Origin: Oscillospiraceae bacterium
Lineage (GTDB): Bacteria > Bacillota > Clostridia > Oscillospirales > Oscillospiraceae
Assembly (NCBI GenBank): GCA_031264545.1
Contig: JAISDV010000004.1
Location: forward strand, 1-6,408
Length of the DNA stretch: 6,408 nucleotides
Direction: 5' to 3'
Positions within the stretch are counted from its first letter, which is position 1; each line of letters starts with the position of its first letter. The notes beneath the pieces are model-generated. The model saw only the letters and a list, made by a program, of their open reading frames with translations, searched no databases and had not been told where the DNA came from. The position numbers and the translations under genes are program-made. Below are positions 4,623-6,408 of this stretch, piece by piece.

Positions 4623-6408
4623 ATGAAAATGTTTCAAAAAGTCCTGTGCCTCACGCTAGCGCTCTGTCTGATCGCCGGCCTTGCGCCCCCGCTCACCGCG
4701 GAGGCCGCGCAGACCGACCGGGAGATCGTGGAGACTGTGAAGGCCGCCTTGAGCCTCCCGGCTAAAACGTCTGTCGACCTCACCCTGCCGGAGACGGGCG
4801 GGGACGGCACGGTCATCCTCTGGCGGAGCTCGGATGAGAGCATCCTGCGGGCGGACGGCGTGCTGGGCGGCGCCGACGGCCGGGTGAAGCTCACCGCCAC
4901 GATTTTCAAAGACAGCGCCAGCGCCACGCGGGACTTCTTTGTCGAGGTGGGCGCGCTCGCGAACGGCCTGACGGCGTTCGACTATGGCGATGTCCAGCTC
5001 ACGGCCGGCTGGTTCAAAGATCTGGAGACCTGGCACCTGGACGATATGGATTCCATTTCGGCGGACGCGGTTTTGTGGACCTTCCGGAACTGCGCCAATC
5101 TGTATTACGGACAGACCTATAACGCGGGCTCGGATAGATTTACCGGATGGGCAACGGTTGGCTACTGGAACGGCCATATGGAGGGCCATTACATCTCCGC
5201 CCTGGCACAGCTTATCGGCGTCTACCACAGGCAGGCGGATATCGACAAGCTGAACGCGATTATCGCGGGCCTGGCGGATATCCAGCAGAGCATGATTGCC
5301 ACCGAAGACAACGGCTACGGCCAGGCGGGCTCGCCCCGGCCGGAGGACTTTTACACGGAGGCCGGCTATATCTCCGGCTTCCCGGAGTTCCACATGAATA
5401 AGTTCGAGCGGGACACGACCGGCGTGCCTACAGGCGAAACCAAGGCCACCAGCTCTGTCCCCTGGTATCTGCTGGCCAAGGTGCTCGCGGGCCTTATCGA
5501 CGCTTACCGCTATGGCGGTAACGAACAGGCCCTCGACGTCGCCAAAAATTTTGGCAATTGGGTGGTCTGGCGCATGGGCAGGCTGACGGAGGCACAGCGG
5601 CTCACGATCCTGAATACCGAATACGGCTCCATGGGCGAGGCGCTTTTGAACCTCTGGACGCTCACCGGGGACGGCGCGTATCTGACCGGCGCGGGATATT
5701 TTGAGCAGAGAGCGGCGCTGACCGACGCCCTCGCGACCGGAATAGATAATCTTAACGCCAAACACGCCAACACCTATCTGGCGAAAATTGCCACCACCGC
5801 GCAGCAATACCTGTTGACCGGCGACGACTATTATGGCCGCGCCGCCGGGAACTTCTGGGAATTCGCCGTGGGCTCGGGCGGACGCGCCTATGTGAACGGC
5901 GGCGTCTCCAATGCCGAGGTTTTTTCCTCCGCGGGCAGCTTGTCGGGAACGCTCAACGCCCGCAACGCCGAGACCTGCAATGTCTATAACCTGCTGAAGA
6001 TCAGCCGCTCGCTGTTCCAGGCGACGGCGGACGTTAAATACCTCGACTATTACGAAAAAGCGCTGTTCAACCAGATCGCGGCGAGCATCGCCAATAACGG
6101 CGCTCATGTGTTCCATTCTTATTTCCAGGTTTTGGGACAGAACCGCACCGGAACATTTTTGACAAGCGTGTCGAGCAACGGCGCGCAAAACCAGTCGGGC
6201 AGCTCCTACGGCACCAGTCAATACTGCGCCTGGTGCTGCAACGGCACCGGGGTGGAAAACTTCTCCAAGCTCACAGAGGGCATCTATTACCACGACAGTG
6301 ACAAGCTCTATGTGTCGCAGTACATCGCCTCCACGCTGAGCTGGCCGGAGAAGGGACTCGCGCTCACCCAGGACACCGACTACCCCTATGAGGACGAGAC
6401 CACGTTCA
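4623..6408 (+). CDS. Secreted GH127-family beta-L-arabinofuranosidase (DUF1680) with N-terminal atrophied Ig domain, 3' end outside the window
   Basis: The frame is open from ATG 4623 to the window end (595 codons, no stop). Residues 1-29 form a Sec signal peptide: basic start, a leucine/alanine-rich core, and cleavage near AEAA (residues 26-29), so the enzyme is exported. Residues about 31-112 match the atrophied bacterial Ig domain found in clostridial surface enzymes (ALSLP, VDLTLP, WRSSDESIL, KLTATIF). The GH127-type (alpha/alpha)6-barrel follows, with YWNGHMEGHYISA near residues 180-192. By analogy with Bifidobacterium HypBA1 (E322, E338, C340, C417, C418), the zinc-thiolate centre is E450 and C452 (AETCNVYN) plus C538 and C539 (CAWCCNGTGVEN). 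C538 would be the nucleophile and E432 (NAEVF) the acid/base. GH127 enzymes remove terminal beta-L-arabinofuranosyl units; the related GH146 family cannot be excluded. C-terminal domains may follow beyond the window. It is probably controlled by the upstream dyads. Confidence 0.9.
   Translation, partial: MKMFQKVLCLTLALCLIAGLAPPLTAEAAQTDREIVETVKAALSLPAKTSVDLTLPETGGDGTVILWRSSDESILRADGVLGGADGRVKLTATIFKDSASATRDFFVEVGALANGLTAFDYGDVQLTAGWFKDLETWHLDDMDSISADAVLWTFRNCANLYYGQTYNAGSDRFTGWATVGYWNGHMEGHYISALAQLIGVYHRQADIDKLNAIIAGLADIQQSMIATEDNGYGQAGSPRPEDFYTEAGYISGFPEFHMNKFERDTTGVPTGETKATSSVPWYLLAKVLAGLIDAYRYGGNEQALDVAKNFGNWVVWRMGRLTEAQRLTILNTEYGSMGEALLNLWTLTGDGAYLTGAGYFEQRAALTDALATGIDNLNAKHANTYLAKIATTAQQYLLTGDDYYGRAAGNFWEFAVGSGGRAYVNGGVSNAEVFSSAGSLSGTLNARNAETCNVYNLLKISRSLFQATADVKYLDYYEKALFNQIAASIANNGAHVFHSYFQVLGQNRTGTFLTSVSSNGAQNQSGSSYGTSQYCAWCCNGTGVENFSKLTEGIYYHDSDKLYVSQYIASTLSWPEKGLALTQDTDYPYEDETTF

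Noticed and set aside
4656..6293. 545-codon minus-strand open frame opposite the glycosidase
   Set aside because: The plus strand encodes a signal peptide, an Ig-like domain and GH127 catalytic motifs with a perfect ribosome binding site. The antisense frame is a side effect of third-position G+C bias.

Overview
The window looks like a G+C-rich member of the Clostridia (Bacillota), probably gut-associated. This is inferred from a DUF4914-type protein, a secreted GH127-family glycosidase with an atrophied bacterial Ig domain, and strong AGGAGG-type ribosome binding sites. No species can be named from the sequence.

Layout. (1) 1-735, plus strand: the 3' two thirds of prfB (peptide chain release factor 2), with both the SPF and GGQ motifs. 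(2) 760-2634, minus strand, convergent with prfB across 24 bp: a complete 624-residue DUF4914-family protein with a P-loop resembling those of HPr kinase and PEP carboxykinase. It has a near-consensus promoter and a leader of about 165 nt with several small hairpins. (3) About 2700-4575: a more A+T-rich stretch that breaks the G+C-rich pattern. It holds a two-gene toxin-antitoxin operon (antitoxin 3163-3390, PIN-domain toxin 3387-3800, ATGA overlap), an orphan reading frame that looks like the 3' remnant of a lost gene (3807-4100), and a strong bidirectional terminator (4193-4232). (4) 4521-4602: three back-to-back dyads, one an 18-bp perfect palindrome, just upstream of (5) 4623 to the window end: the first 595 codons of a secreted GH127-type beta-L-arabinofuranosidase. 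Its zinc-cysteine active-site residues are visible and its 3' end lies outside the window.

How the parts relate. prfB is a translation housekeeping gene. The DUF4914 gene is transcribed separately, from a promoter that diverges from the putative toxin-antitoxin promoter. The toxin-antitoxin pair and the truncated frame behind it read as an acquired or rearranged segment between older G+C-rich genes. The glycosidase begins a new, separately controlled unit for plant or glycoprotein arabinan use. No CRISPR array, transposase, tRNA or rRNA was seen. The most interesting items are the uncharacterised P-loop protein with its structured leader, the tandem palindromes ahead of the glycosidase, and the toxin-antitoxin/remnant junction. 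I found no clear case for a wholly new multi-gene system.
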